A stretch of DNA of 64,000 bases from Vicia villosa (GCF_029867415.1 NW_026705156.1:434001-498000), one strand, 5' to 3'; shown: positions 47,279-59,622, counted from the first letter of the stretch. Notes: generated from the letters alone by a model not told the origin. Made by a program: numbers and translations.

Positions 47279-47873
47279 ACTAACCATTATCAGCAGGAAA
47301 TGTGAGAGTTGATGTTTAGGGGGAAAATAAACCAAATCATCATCACTCATCACTTAATATTCATTCTTCCAAATAAAAAATGGCCAAGTAGTAGAGAAGA
47401 AAATCAAAACAAGTATTAAACGAAGAAGCGCCAAGGAGACCTAGTAGTGGAAAACTTGAAGAAGCTTGAAAATAGAGAGCAAGAACACTTCGAGGTAAAT
47501 AAAGCCCACGATAGAGAGCAAGAATGAAACAATAAAGAAAAAGAAACACCTTTATATCAAAACTTTCCATATGTATATCCTCTTCCAAAGAATTAGTAGG
47601 TGAGTGGACGAAGATCCAATGAAAGAAATCAAAGGCCCCCAAGGCCAAATATCACAATGACATATTTGATTTCCAGAAAATAATATCTCCATGCCTATTT
47701 GTTAGGCCAAAATCCTAAGAACCATAAATGACATGTTGCAGGAAATAAAGGTGATATATCTCAAAGAGTCTCATCACATCATGGCAAGGTAAATGAAAGA
47801 ATATCAACTATATGAGTAGTGAGACATGTTTGGATGAGTCAAATATTCACCAAAAGATAAGAGCATGAATATA
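47279..47873. other. Intergenic DNA
   Basis: No gene or repeat is recognised. The open frame at 47361-47648 (minus) resembles nothing known to me and has no supporting signals. Confidence 0.5.
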
Positions 47874-48394
47874 CAGTAGAAACTCTTTAAATTAATACTC
47901 GGTAAATTAATAAATTCTCTAAAATAATAAATTTGTCCGGTCCCGATTTGGGCCAATGTAAAAAATTGAAAAACTCGATAAAATAATAAAATAATAATTT
48001 TTCGGGAAATCCCTTTATAATTTTCGGTCCCAAGAAAATCATAAATTAATAATTCATAGAAACTGAAAAAAATATATTACACTCTATTGAAATATAATTC
48101 AATAGTTGTCTTTTTACTTTAAAGTTCAAGTCTATTTGGAGCTCATCTCTAACTTTTCTTATTGCATCCAATAGCATATGAACACAGTAGTTACTAATTT
48201 ACGTTGAGTCCTAAGGTTCGCTGCAACGTAATTCTAAGAGGCATAGACTAATTTGCCTTTTTGTTTGGTATGCATAGTATAATTATTTAAAAACTCTTTA
48301 AATTAATAATAATTAATTTATCGATAAATTAATAACTCTCTAAATTAATAAATTTCTCCGGTCCTGACATTATTAATTTAAAGAGTTTTTACTG
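47874..48394. mobile_element. Pogo-like (Emigrant/Lemi type) element
   Basis: A 521-bp element with inverted ends CAGTAGAAACTCTTTAAATTAATA / the complement ending AAAGAGTTTTTACTG, flanked by TA (47872-47873 and 48395-48396). TCCGGTCC near each end is also inverted. The CAGTAxAAxCTCT end with a TA target is typical of pogo-family MITEs such as Emigrant. It is noncoding. Confidence 0.85.
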
Positions 48395-48396
48395 TA

Positions 48397-48955
48397 AATA
48401 GGTCGTAGAGGGTACGACCCAAATCTCAAGCCACACTCCAAGTATGCCATACCAAGCTTGGGGGTCTTATGTTCCAACTTGAGCTGACGAGTCCATTCAG
48501 TAGGTCAATAACAGCGCTGGCCCATAATGAGAAAGTCCAAAATGACTTTCGATGGCAGAATTCGTTGAATAAAGTCTTGATAGAAATGAACATTATCACC
48601 TAAAGGAAAGCGCCCTTAAATAAAAGGTTCTAGGGACTTGCAACTCTAAAATTCAACAATAAAGCCTAACACAAGCTTTTGAATTCAGACAAACACTTGC
48701 TTATCTTAAAATTCATCTCACTTGCAATTGTTAACAACTTTTTTGTTAGAGTGTTTGTAGATACTCCCACCTTTTGACACCAGGCTTGAAGTTCAAATCT
48801 TCAATATTGAACGAAGTACATCATCAAATTTGAATTCAAATCTCCAATATTAAATATCACGAATCTATGTGTGATCACACACACATTATAAAAATATTTA
48901 GCGTATTTGATATGTCTATTTAATATATTAACATTAGTATTTTATATATTGATGT
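48397..48955. other. Probable LTR-like fragment and spacer
   Basis: CCTTAAATAAAAGGTTCTAG (48613-48632) resembles an LTR promoter region, followed by an AC-rich leader. No ends or domains were found, so the nature is uncertain. Confidence 0.3.
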
Positions 48956-48959
48956 TAAT

Positions 48960-49314
48960 AAAAATACTTTTTTGTTAAAGTTTCTTATAAAGTGAAGTTG
49001 TTTGATTATAGAATTTTTCATGATAGATTACCGTCAAGACGACAACTCGCAAGAAGGGGAATCATCAATAATCCTCTTAATAAAGTGTGTGTTTTTTGTA
49101 GCTTGTATGAAGAAGAGGTTGATGATGTGATGTTGCATTGTCAAATGACAAGAAGAATTTGGCAGAAGATTCATAGTTGGGTTAATTTCAATCCTCCAAT
49201 AGTAGATGCACCACTTGTCGAGGGCTACTATAGTCATTTCCTGAAGGTGCAATCTATTTTGAAGGGGAGGGTTTCAAATGGCAGGGAGGGAGTGAAATGG
49301 TTGACTGTTTCTTA
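48960..49314 (+). pseudogene. LINE fragment with RT zinc-binding domain (5' part)
   Basis: Translation from 48977 gives SYKVKLFDYRIFHDRLPSRR, then CVFC and VMLHC with a tryptophan after TRRIWQKIHSW. This is the zf-RVT motif found after reverse transcriptase in plant LINEs. The reading continues to VKWLTVS, where the LINE is cut by a solo LTR and resumes at 50606. The apparent 148-codon ORF ending at 49438 is a chimera of LINE and LTR sequence. Confidence 0.85.
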
Positions 49315-50600
49315 TGTGAAGACAAACCTTCTACAACTTTGTTTTGATGAAGGCAAGCTCTCAATTGCAAAAGGAATGGATCAATATACATTAAAGAACA
49401 AGATTCAAGTATTTCTCAAAGAGTTCAAGATTGATTGATCTAAAAAATTAAGGTATATGGCATACAAGTCTCTTAATGCATAAACAAGTGTTTTCAAATA
49501 TACAAACATCACCCATAAAACTTAAAAACATCAAAAAAACCTACCGAACCTTTAAACTTAAATTTTTGGAGTTTTTACACTATGGGAACCGGGTTCCAGA
49601 TTGGAGGAACCGGTTCCCCAAGACCTCTGCCTCCTTTTTTTTGCGCAAAATTGGATGGGAACCGAGTTCCACTTTTTGGGAACCGCTTTCCCAGTTCAAA
49701 ATTTCAAATATTTTTAAACGTTGGATTAGGGAACCCGGGTTCTGTTTTAAGGGAACCGGTTCCCCATGTACAAATTTCAAAAAATTCTGATTTTCTCCAA
49801 CAACATTGTGTCATACCTCTTCACCCTAAATCTTTACAACCTTCCATGAATAATAGCCTTTTATAGGGGTGTCTTAGAGGCTATAAATCTCAGATTTCCA
49901 GACTTTGACAATTTACCTCTTTCATTCACAAAAATCAAACAATTCAATTATCCTTAACCTTCATAAAATTACCAAGTGTTCATATTTCATTTTCATTGAA
50001 ACTTTGTGCATATAACCTTCATTTAAATTATCAAAGTTTCATATCATACATCCATTGAACACTTGTATATCATTAAAAGAATTGTGTGCTTGAAAAGGAA
50101 GATCAATCAAGTGATTGGTTCATTATATCAATATTTTCTACTCAAATTATTCTTTGTATTGTGTCTTATTTTTCAGATTTGTTGAAAATAAGATCATTGG
50201 TTATTATACACTTGTTATCCAGGATTGTTGGAAACAAGATAGGTACTTTGAGAGGGTTGTTCTCATAAGTGGTCTTAGTGAAAAATCCAAGAGGGTTGTT
50301 CTTGGTCCAAGAGGATTGTTCTTGGTGGTTTGGGTGTTAGAAGATTGTAGGATAAGTCTTGGGATTAGGCTTGCACAAATATCTAACAATAGTGAAAATC
50401 TCTTACTACGTAAGGGGACTGAAGTACTCTCAAATTGTGAGGGGAACCAGGATATATCGTTGTGTCCTTTATCTTTCCACATTTTATTGCTTTTATCCAC
50501 ACTTAACCAAACTGTAAAATAAGAACGTCCTTATCTCTAAAACCAGAAAATTTTATTGGTCCTAATTCACCCTCCCTCTTAGACACACTTCATACTTACA
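49315..50600 (+). mobile_element. Solo LTR, 1.29 kb, inside the LINE, TSD TCTTA
   Basis: It starts TGTGAAGACAAACC and ends CTTCATACTTACA, flanked by TCTTA (49310-49314 and 50601-50605). The sequence near the right end, TTCACCCTCCCTCTTAG, is typical of copia-type LTR ends in legumes. GGGAACCGGTTCC-like palindromes recur at 49580-49765. No internal region is present. Its insertion splits the LINE between codons for WLTVS and SIWRARNE. Confidence 0.85.
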
Positions 50601-50605
50601 TCTTA

Positions 50606-50830
50606 GAGTATTTGGAGAGCAAGAAATGAATTTTTTTGGTAGTGGCTCCAAATTGATTCAAAAAGATTAATTGTAATTTTTATGAGTGATGCAAATGCCC
50701 TCTGAATTACCTTTAATTGGTTTGACTATGTATTTTATCTCTCATCCTTTTTTGTATTTGGGTTAGAGTATCCTAGTGCTCTTATTTGAATTCAAAATTC
50801 TTATAAAAAACCTTTTTGTATTTAGATGTA
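50606..50830 (+). pseudogene. LINE fragment (3' part)
   Basis: Right of the TSD the LINE resumes with SIWRARNEFFW, the conserved C-terminal motif (W-x-RN-x-I/FF), followed by stops and an AT-rich 3' tail. Confidence 0.75.
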
Positions 50831-50922
50831 TTTAAGTGACTTTTATCACTCAAGATGAAAGATAATTTAATAATATTACTAAAATATATTTTTGAAATTA
50901 AAATAAATATGGATAGTAATTT

Positions 50923-51032
50923 TTTTTTAATAAGCAATTTGTGCCTAGTCAGATTTGAACCTAAGACCTTAAGGGAAGCATACCTTTAAGACTCAAGCTT
51001 TGACCATTAAATCACACACACGCACACATATC
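50923..51032 (-). mobile_element. SINE with 11-bp TSD
   Basis: On minus, a pol III-like box A (TTTAATGGTCAAAGCTTGAG) and box B (GGTTCAAATCT) are followed by a short 3' region ending in an A-run. The flanks are the perfect 11-bp repeat GATAGTAATTT (50912-50922 and 51033-51043). The size of about 110 bp is short for a plant SINE. Confidence 0.7.
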
Positions 51033-51119
51033 GATAGTAATTTGAAATTGAACTTATAGAATTTTTTATTAATTAAAATAATATTAATGATAATTTTACA
51101 TTCGTCTCCAAAAAGATTC

Positions 51120-51207
51120 AAACTTACACCATGAATAAGACTAAACTTCTCATATATAAATTTAAACTTACACCATGAATAAGACTAAACTTCTCATATA
51201 TAACTTT
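51120..51207. repeat. 44-bp tandem duplication
   Basis: Two nearly identical units start AAACTTACACCATGAATAAG at 51120 and 51164. Confidence 0.9.
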
Positions 51208-51705
51208 ATGAATCTCAATAGAACTGATCACTCAAATGACTTTTTTTTTTGTATCTTAAAGATTATTTGTGAAAGACTATTCATAGCATTAGAACAATTT
51301 GCAAATATTTAATAATTGTTGGTTTTTATTCCTTATAAGTATGTGTCATATATTCTTAATTATCATTTAGACTAGCGCAGTCGGAATTTTTAAAGGAATA
51401 GTAAGCGCTAAACCTAAAATAAAAAATAGCGTTGCAAATGCAAATATAGAATAAAACATAAGGTTGCAAGCGTAAAACCAGTCAGATAAATTCCGGAGTC
51501 CACCAAACAAAAAAAAAATTTAATTCTATTATAATGAAAGATAATTTTTATGGCCAATGCAAAAGTCTTTCAATACAGAAATAAAACTAAAACTAAAAGA
51601 CACCGTAATGGGCTTTTAATCAAAAACAAAAATAAACAAAAAAATTTCCATAATATTAAAACAGGAAATTACTTACATATTAAAACAAAAATTTCTTAAA
51701 TATTA

Positions 51706-52487
51706 AAATGCTTTCCGATGCACAATTTCTTCTTCGATATACGCAACCAGCCTTCCTACATCAGTCTCTTCCACCTCTGAAGAACTCGACTCTAAGTTTT
51801 GTTCTTGATAAAGAGCTTCATCTGATTGCACCTTGCTGTATGTACCAACTGGAAACTCTCTTTACGCAGAAACGACATCACATCTCCTCCCACATTGAAA
51901 AATTTATCTTCCACGCGTTTAACTTGCATATGAGGCAAATCGTTTGGTAGCTCATCTGCGGTCAACTCCTTGAAATCCTTTAGGATCCCTAGTACATCTT
52001 CTGGAATCGTTGTTCCCTCCTTTACAATATTCATCAACCCTTTGACCACCACTGGACATAAATATGCAGTTTCTTTTACAGCCTTATCAAACTCCTTTTC
52101 ACTTTGCGTCATCACCAATAAATTAGACTTCTTTCCTCATGAATTCTTATCAAAGTGCAAAACAGAAGCCATAGAAATTTTATGTGTGCCCCATATAAAC
52201 ATCACCACGTTATCCCTTCCTCGATAAGAGATATCATTATTACATTGCCAAAGTCTACCAAGTAAAACATGACAAACATCCATATCAAGATTTCCATCAT
52301 TTACATAATTGATTTTCAAATATCCCATCTTTTCATCCATGTCATAATTTTCACCTTTGTTTATAGGCATATAAAAAGTTAGTAGCTTTGAATTTTTACT
52401 TAAAAGACATTGCTCCTCAGATTTCAAAGCAACTGCAACCGTCATTAGTGCCAAATTATGGTGTTTTTGAGTGTGAATAATTGACAC
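51706..52487 (-). pseudogene. Gypsy protease / pol C-terminus, internally deleted
   Basis: 52487-52137 encodes DMDVCHVLLGRLWQCNNDIS, then the RGRDNVVMFIW motif, as in gypsy protease regions. 52118-51792 begins KAVKETAYLCPVVVKGL and reaches ELTADELPNDLPHM, the linker before RT. It then jumps to QVKRVEDKFFNVGGDVM, a pol C-terminal motif. Hence RT to integrase were deleted between these two, near 51922. The end is VGRLVAYIEEEIVHRKAF with a stop at about 51706. Confidence 0.78.
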
Positions 52488-52494
52488 TTATTGG

Positions 52495-53610
52495 CTTAAT
52501 TCTTTAGTTTTTCTTGCAATTAACCTCAACTTGTTTGTAAATACATTTATATTGTGTATAATTGCATTTTTGTGTAAATATCATTCGATTTCTTATTTTT
52601 ATCTTATTTTTTGTAGGTATTCAAGCATCTTATCATTTCATTGTTAGATAGAGCATTGAATAAGCTTTTAAATGCTTCAAAACTTGCGTAAATCAGAGTT
52701 ACGGTTCAAAAGTTATGGCGAAAACACGTGTTGAATTTTTTCGAGACAACATGTTTCGCGCTTAGCGCCCACAGAGCGGGCTAAGCGTGCACTGCGAATT
52801 TAATTTTTGTATAAATAGTTTAAAATCAGATTTTAAGGTTATGTGTTGGGTATTTTTGAGCCCCAACTTCATCACCTTCATCCTTTTGATGTTAGAGCTT
52901 AGAAAACAACATTTGAAGGTTGTAATCGAATGATTTGGAGTCGAAGCTTCTTTGCTCGTGATTGACATCGCGAAAGATTTGGTTTTCTACTTCATTCTTC
53001 TCTTTGCAAGCTTCATTTGTTGGGGTTTGTTTGTAAGTATACCTTGTTTATATGTATATTTATTGCTCATGGTATTGTATGAAATCTCTTTTACAAATCA
53101 ATGTTGATGTTTATCCTTGTTTTTGCTTTGTGCCAGGATTTGAGTTGCTTTATCCTCAAATATTGTTCTTGGATGAATATTTTCTAGGTTTTAGACTTTA
53201 GAGATAGATTTAGACTTAGTATTCACTTGGGTATCAACTCTTAATGCCTCCGTGTTGGTTGAGTTGTGCGAGACATCACCGATGAGATTAAAATGGTTGA
53301 TATCTCACTTTGCGTTAGACATAACCTCTATGTGAGTGATATGCGATGATATTGACAAGTAATTTAAGTTGAGTACGACTGAGTAATAAGTTTAAGTATT
53401 TGACGGCTATATGAAATTCAATTCCGAGAGTTCTCTCATATCCAAAGAATGTATTTATTTCCTGTTCATATGTTTTATTTTCCGCACTTTACTTTTGAAC
53501 CATTTTAACCCAAGCTCATAAACGCGGGAATTATTGAACGACATTCTTTCCCTCGCACTGATCCCCGTGGGTACAATAAAACCCGTAATACTTACAATAT
53601 TTTGCTTGCT
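52495..53610 (+). mobile_element. Probable gypsy solo LTR nested in the relic
   Basis: Between the gag and protease parts lies about 1.1 kb beginning TGGTGTTTTTGAGTGTGAAT. It contains TATAAATA at 52811-52818 and a GCGCTTAGCGC-type palindrome near 52760, and ends near AAACCCGTAATACTTACA. These are traits of legume gypsy LTRs. I could not find a convincing TSD, so the ends are approximate. Confidence 0.5.
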
Positions 53611-53840
53611 GCTTTATCGTATTAACAAATTGCAAGAGAATCTCCACTCACTTCAGTACAAGAATCAAATTGAAAAGATATTATTATCGAGTTAATTTTT
53701 ACAATTGATTGTGAGAGTCTCATTCCATAAATTCCTTTGTGCATGTCCTTCATATTTACCAAATTCATCATCACCATAATTTATTTTGGTATTCTTTGTT
53801 GCCCCTCTGACAATTTTGGACCTCGCCTCTTTAACAAAAA

Positions 53841-54263
53841 TTATCTCCAGGACCTTGCCTCTTTAACAAAAATTGTCTCCAACTTCTTTAGTTTAAGAAT
53901 GCTACTCTCAGGTTTGTAAGGTATAAAGCTTTTCTGTAAACTGTGTAAACTGGAAGCTTTAACATGAGAAAAGAAATCAATAAAAGAAGATGAATTCCGT
54001 AGGATTGATGATTTTATTGTCCCTGTTTGATGCATTGTTTGATCCATTCTAGATGGTGGATGTAGAATAGAAATTGAATTATCCGAAAGTTTTCCACCTC
54101 TAACACATCCTCCTTTCCTATCTCTTCGTTGATTTCCGTTATTGTTGGCGTTCTTCACTTGATTTTCTAAATTCGCCATATGTTCAATCAAAGCAGTTAG
54201 AGTCGCGATAAAATTCGCGGTAATTCCTTCAAGATCTGCTCTGGTCGGCGGTTGATCCTCCAT
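53841..54263 (-). pseudogene. Gypsy gag N-terminus
   Basis: It starts MEDQPPTRADLEGITANF at the ATG 54261-54263, 34 nt downstream of the primer binding site. A QVKNANNNGNQRRDRK linker follows, after which the sequence loses similarity to gag. A 30-bp tandem duplication (AATTTTTGTTAAAGAGGC type) lies at about 53820-53880. Confidence 0.7.
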
Positions 54264-54538
54264 GGTTGTCAAGTTACGAAAAGAACAGGAGAAATCTGCT
54301 CTGATGCCAACTGACGCAGATGGAAACCTAAAAGAATAACAACCGCTAAACCTAGAATAAAGAACAGGGTTGCAAGCGCAAACCTATAATAAAACACAAG
54401 GTTGCAGGTGAAAAATCTATCACATAAACTCTGGAACTAGTAATGAAGAAAACTTTGTATTCTATTATAATAAAAGATAATCCTTATGGCCATGCCAAAA
54501 GTCTTTAAATACAGAAAACAAAGAAACTCTAATGAACT

Positions 54539-55128
54539 CAAGGACGGATCCAGAGATTTCGACTAATGGGGGCACAATAATTTTTATATAAAAACTCAAA
54601 GTTATAAAATGATGCTATTTTTATATTTATGTGAACAAATATCACAAAAATTTACCATATACAATATTCAGATTAGATTATTTACGACAAAAATATTAGC
54701 TTTATTTCAAAACTACAAGAAAAAAATATGCTAATATTAAAATCACAAGCAAAATCATGCTAATTTTCAAAGTAATTATATTCATTTGAATAAATAGATC
54801 AATATACATTGTACATCTTCATATATTAATTTTGAAATAGAATTAAAAAAAGCCTTCAATTTAGAATCCAAAGATTCATAAGGAGTAAAATGCTTAATTT
54901 TCCTATTGTATTGTGGATGTGGTTGAAATTAACATTTTTATTTCATTTGATGCTTAAAAAAATCACACAATATATTATAGTCTGAACTTATAAGTTTCCA
55001 TTAATGACTTTGTGGGGACAAAACACTACATACAGTGGGTCAAATCTCAAATGTTCTATAACTATTAATAAATAATTAAAGTAGTGGGGTCAACAGCCCC
55101 CATTTCACATAACTTAGATCCATCCCTA
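54539..55128. mobile_element. hAT-like insertion in the gypsy LTR
   Basis: The LTR copy here is interrupted by 590 bp with inverted ends CAAGGACGGATCCAGA / CTTAGATCCATCCCTA and imperfect 8-bp flanks AATGAACT / AATGAGTT (54531-54538 and 55129-55136). GGGGGC/GCCCCC words lie 30 bp inside each end. It is noncoding and AT-rich inside. Confidence 0.65.
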
Positions 55129-55300
55129 AATGAGTTTAACGACATTCTAATGGACTTTTAATCTAAAACATAAATAAAACTAAAAATTATCATAATATCA
55201 AAACAAAAAATACTTAAATATTAAAATTAAAATTACTTAAATATTAAAATATTTTGCGATGTGCGATTTCTTCATAGTTAGGCTTTCTACATCATTATAT

Positions 55301-57480
55301 TATCAACTGTAAAAATAACAATTAAATATTATAAATTTAAAATTAAAGATATTTTGTTCTCTCTACTATTTAGTTAGCACAAAATATAACAAAAATAAAA
55401 AAAGATAGTTTTACCACCGATTGACTAAACATACCTATAAACAATACTATTTGGTCCCTAATTTGTTGGTTTCTGTTTTTTATGTAAACAAAGGAAATAT
55501 CCTATTTGATCGTGTCTAAGTAGTAATTGTTAAAGCATATCATGCACAATTGCACATAGTAGTTTTGAGAAAAATGCCAAAACAAAATAATATAAAGATG
55601 CGATCGTTTTCAGGAATGGTCAAAGAAAGAGGGTTGTTATAGTAGCAAGTGTGAATTACTGTGTTCAAAGAAACATAATAATAAAATAGGAAACTGGTAG
55701 TAATTCAAATAATTAAAATAGTTTATAGTCAAAAAAGGTGGCCATGCAACTAGAAGCTATAGCCGCCTTTAGAATAATCTTCGTTAACACGTCTTCACAT
55801 CATCCCTTAATTTCCATGCTTTTTACAACAACCTTTACTTTGTCTTCTCTTCAATCTCATTGATTTATTATTAACTATAATCATTATTTAAAAATGATTT
55901 GATGGATATAATTTAAACCGTTTGATGTAAAATTGATGGATGACATCAATTAATGTGTGTGTAAATGAATGATTTTTCATATGCAGGAATCTAAGTCGTT
56001 ACTTGATGTTAGGTAGTATATAGAAATAGATTGAATAGAGCAAGATTTTTCTTAAATAAATTAACGTGGTTCATTTAAAATTATAAAAATGATATGATAT
56101 TTGTACTTAGTTTTTTTTCTTTATTGAAAGTATATGATGTAATATGTTAACTTCCTCAAAAAGTTATTCCTACCGAAGCCAGTCAACATCCACACCCATA
56201 CTATTCATTTTGGGAATGTAAATGGATCACACGTAATATAATATATTATTTTACATTTTTTCGATTACTTAAACTATCCGACTACATTTTTTAAATATTC
56301 ATATCACTCATCCAAAATTTTATGGGTTCCATTTATATATTACAATTTTATTATATGTATTGCTTAAAAATTGTACAACTGGCATTTTTATTAAATGTAT
56401 TGCTTCAAAATTGTACAATTGGTTTGTTTTACTACGGTGCCATACAAAGCACCCCTTGGAAAAATATTGCAACGATAGCACAGTTAAAATTCTGATTTCT
56501 CTGACACAAATTTATTAAACTTTGTGTAGCATCCACCGATGTGGATGCTCTTAAATAACAAGTTCTCAGATTACATATGGATACATCAATAGAATTACTA
56601 GCATAAGTCATTTCTACAGTATATGTTATAAAATATAAAAAATAAAATAAAAACTCCTCAATATCATAAATATTTCTCATAAATTTTATAAATGATGAAA
56701 ATATTTAGGTCTGAAAGTTAACTTTAGAATATTCCATTTATAATGTGCTCAATACAAATACGTAACAAATGTCTAAAGAAGTGTGTTCAAATATTAACTA
56801 TACGATGAACCATCCAAACAGTAACATCCAGAGATACTCTTAATGTAAGACAGACTTTTTCCCCTCTCACATTTAATAACGTTAAAAAAATAAGATCAAA
56901 TTTTTCAACTCATAAACTTTTCGTGAGCACTATCACCATTTTTCCAAAATATTTCAATCCCTACTCTTACCCACTCAACTTAACTCTGTTAATCAATTCC
57001 AGACATAGTTTGTATTGTTTTGCAGCATTTGACGAATATTTGGTGACTTTAATCTCTCCATTTCCTCACAAGTTTTAGTTAGTAACATACATTGGTTTTC
57101 TTTTTAGTTTTGATTTAATGTACATGATCTTCATTGCATTCTTTCTTTCCAGGGTTGATAGTTTGTTTTGTGATTTTGTTAGATTCGGGGTTAGGTTTTG
57201 TTGTTGTCGTGATCTCTGGTTCACACGTGTCTGAAAATTATCATCTAGAGGTCCATTTGGATATTAGTTGTTGGACAAAACATAGATCCATTATATCCCA
57301 TCTGTTGAGATTAAAAAGTGTATTTGTTATGTTTTGATATGTGCACCCATGTCTAGGACCAAGTTGCAATAAAAAAAATTAGGATTCTAATTTTTGATAT
57401 GCATACTAATGTTTTTTCTTGCCATGTGTGAGTGAAAAAGAATAAAAAATGACTGATGAACAACCAAAATATATTCATGG
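55301..57480. other. AT-rich intergenic DNA
   Basis: More than 2 kb without a recognisable gene. Short open frames at 56432-56680 (minus) and 57134-57337 (plus) show no known motif. The sequence around 57134 starts in a T-rich leader but has no coding similarity I recognise. Confidence 0.5.
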
Positions 57481-59380
57481 TCGATTATCACAACATGCTT
57501 CAATTTATAAAAAGGAAGCTAAATATTTCTGAATCGAAAATACAAAGTTTGAAATAGGCCAAGCGTCTGGCACCACTGAGGGATCTTCGTTACATAGTGA
57601 GAGGTCTAATTTGCATGAGAGACCTTGGACCCGTGCACCTTTTTTTCGCACTTGCTTATGCACATGAGAGATTTCCCGGATGCCTATCTAACATGTTATT
57701 TTTTCCCTATTTGCGGACCATGTTGCTCCTCAGATTTGGAACAAAAAGGTAAATAAAATATTTAATTATAAAGAATCGTATTTATATTGACTTGAAGCAT
57801 CTTATTATGCACATTTATATTTATATTTACATTAATGCATCTTATTATGCATTAAATTTTGCAATTTCGTGAGACACTAAAGTGTATAAATCATGGTAGG
57901 AGGATTGTACAGTTGATGAAGCATGGTTTCATCAAGTATTAGTGACATCCAAACTAAAGGATGTTTATATGAATGGTTTTCAATTAACGTACCATGGTGT
58001 TCTATTTGGATTTGTTGAGAGATGGCACACAGAAACATTGTCATTTCATCTGCTCTTTAGTGAGATGAGCATCACTTTGGATGATGTCTCATGCATCATG
58101 AATCTTCCTATCACAAACTTGTTGTTAGATTGCACTACCATTCAGAGAGTTTAGGCACTAGACCTAATGGTTACATACTTAGGAGCTGATTCGGGTAATG
58201 TTGATCTTGAGATTACAAATACGTAAGGAAGACATGCATAATTTGGATTTCTGAAGACTATATAAGAGCAGCATTTTACTCACACTATTACAAAGTTGGT
58301 TATGATGCACATGTTGTTTATCACAGACTGTGTGCACTAAGAATATATTTCATGCACTAGGTAGGTACAACCATATTCGTGGACAAAATTGCAATTTATG
58401 TTGATGTTGTGTATGTTCGTTACTCCATGGACCTTAAGAGGATTCATGAGTACATTTGGTTTACTTGTACTTCAAACTGGACAAAGCAAGTAAGTGGAAG
58501 ACAAGAAAAATGATCAATTGTATCTTTCGAGTATTTTTTTTTTTAGTATTGGATATAAATACTAATGTATTTTTTGAACTATTTTCAGGTTTGTATCATC
58601 CATTATTTTCCTGAAATCGTTATGTGGAAGATTGTGGTTGAATATGAAAAATAAATACCTTGTTCTTCCTTTATTAGTCTATATAGAAGGAATTCATCGA
58701 CATAGACTTACAAACACTCTATAGACGGTATTCTCGCAAAATATATTTGTTCGATCCCATACAACGAGCACCATCAGACATGACTTTTACAAGAGATTTG
58801 ATGTTACTTTGAATGACTAGCATCTGAGTTTCAACTTATGTACCCTCATCTATCAGAGCGAGTATTGATGTATTTCGGGTATTTGCAGAGTATCCATAAG
58901 GACTCCACATTATTTGTACCTCCCATAGTGTATCATAGAGATGTTCATGAGATATTCGTAGAATATCATGAGCATTTAGTGCCAGAGGACGTATGAAGTG
59001 TGCCATATAAAAGTCCATGCAGTATTGTATATGAGTACATAGAATATTATTACAAAGTTTCGCACCCGTATATGGCTCTAGCACCAGAGGGAGATCCCCC
59101 AAAGTCATCTCATCAGGAGAACTTAAAGGAGAAACAACCTAGACCTTGTTGCAGATGTGTTGTCTAGATATCGTCGTATTCTCACTATACTCGAGGGTAT
59201 CGTATCAAAAGGAACATGAAGGCCCCCATATCTATAACTCAATACATGCGATATTAACAAAGGAAAATGGTGTTCTTCATAATATGAGCCAAAATAGGGG
59301 TAGGGATGTGCGACACATTCCCTATCAATATTTTTTTATCTGCATTTTTGTATACTTTATGAGTTATAATTTCCAACATT
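57480..59380 (+). pseudogene. Plant mobile domain (MAIN-like) protein, broken
   Basis: Plus-strand remains in several frames. 57900-58155 encodes DEAWFHQVLV, then FVERWHTETLSFHLLFSEMS and ITLDDVSCIMNLPI, the hallmark of the plant mobile domain (PF10536). Around 58360-58450 is VGTTIFVDKIAIYVDVVYVR followed by IHEYIW. 58830-58900 has YPHLSERVLMYFGYLQS, and 59045-59105 has HPYMALAPEGDPP, a typical C-terminal tail. Stops and frameshifts separate these blocks. Members include MAIN/MAIL proteins and many transposon-borne copies; which kind this was cannot be told. Confidence 0.75.
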
Positions 59381-59622
59381 GATTATAGGGATACGTGACA
59401 AAGTTGTTTGTTTTCATATGATAATTGGTTTTATGTGTTAAGTAATGTGCTTTTATATGCATATATGTAAAAAAAAATTGTGCATATATTGTTTGTTATA
59501 CAAGACCAAAAATAGTTTATCATAATATATGAATATAACAAGTCAATTTAAATAGAAAATGTTTTGTTGGTTTAATTTTTTCCTTTATGATAGAATCAAG
59601 CGTTTGTCAGGATATTGATATA

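Larger units (their letters stand above)
51373..55300 (-). mobile_element. Ty3/gypsy relic with two LTRs and large internal deletion
   Basis: Read leftward: LTR (about 55255-54312, carrying a 590-bp insertion), primer binding site TGGCATCAGAGC (54298-54309, one change from the initiator tRNA-Met complement), gag start (54263), protease region (52487-52137), a pro-RT linker joined directly to the pol C-terminus, and an LTR ending at 51373. RT, RNase H and the integrase core are missing. Homology between the two LTR regions continues past the LTR into pol C-terminal codons (DVxxL...HR/AK) at 55260-55300. This suggests the right LTR once ended a second copy. Confidence 0.75.

Noticed and set aside
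48992..49438. 148-codon ORF as an independent gene
   Set aside because: Its first two thirds is a LINE zinc-binding domain and the remainder belongs to the inserted solo LTR starting at 49315.
50940..51020. tRNA gene on the minus strand
   Set aside because: Box A/B-like words are present, but no cloverleaf can be drawn. The A-run and flanking 11-bp duplication fit a SINE.
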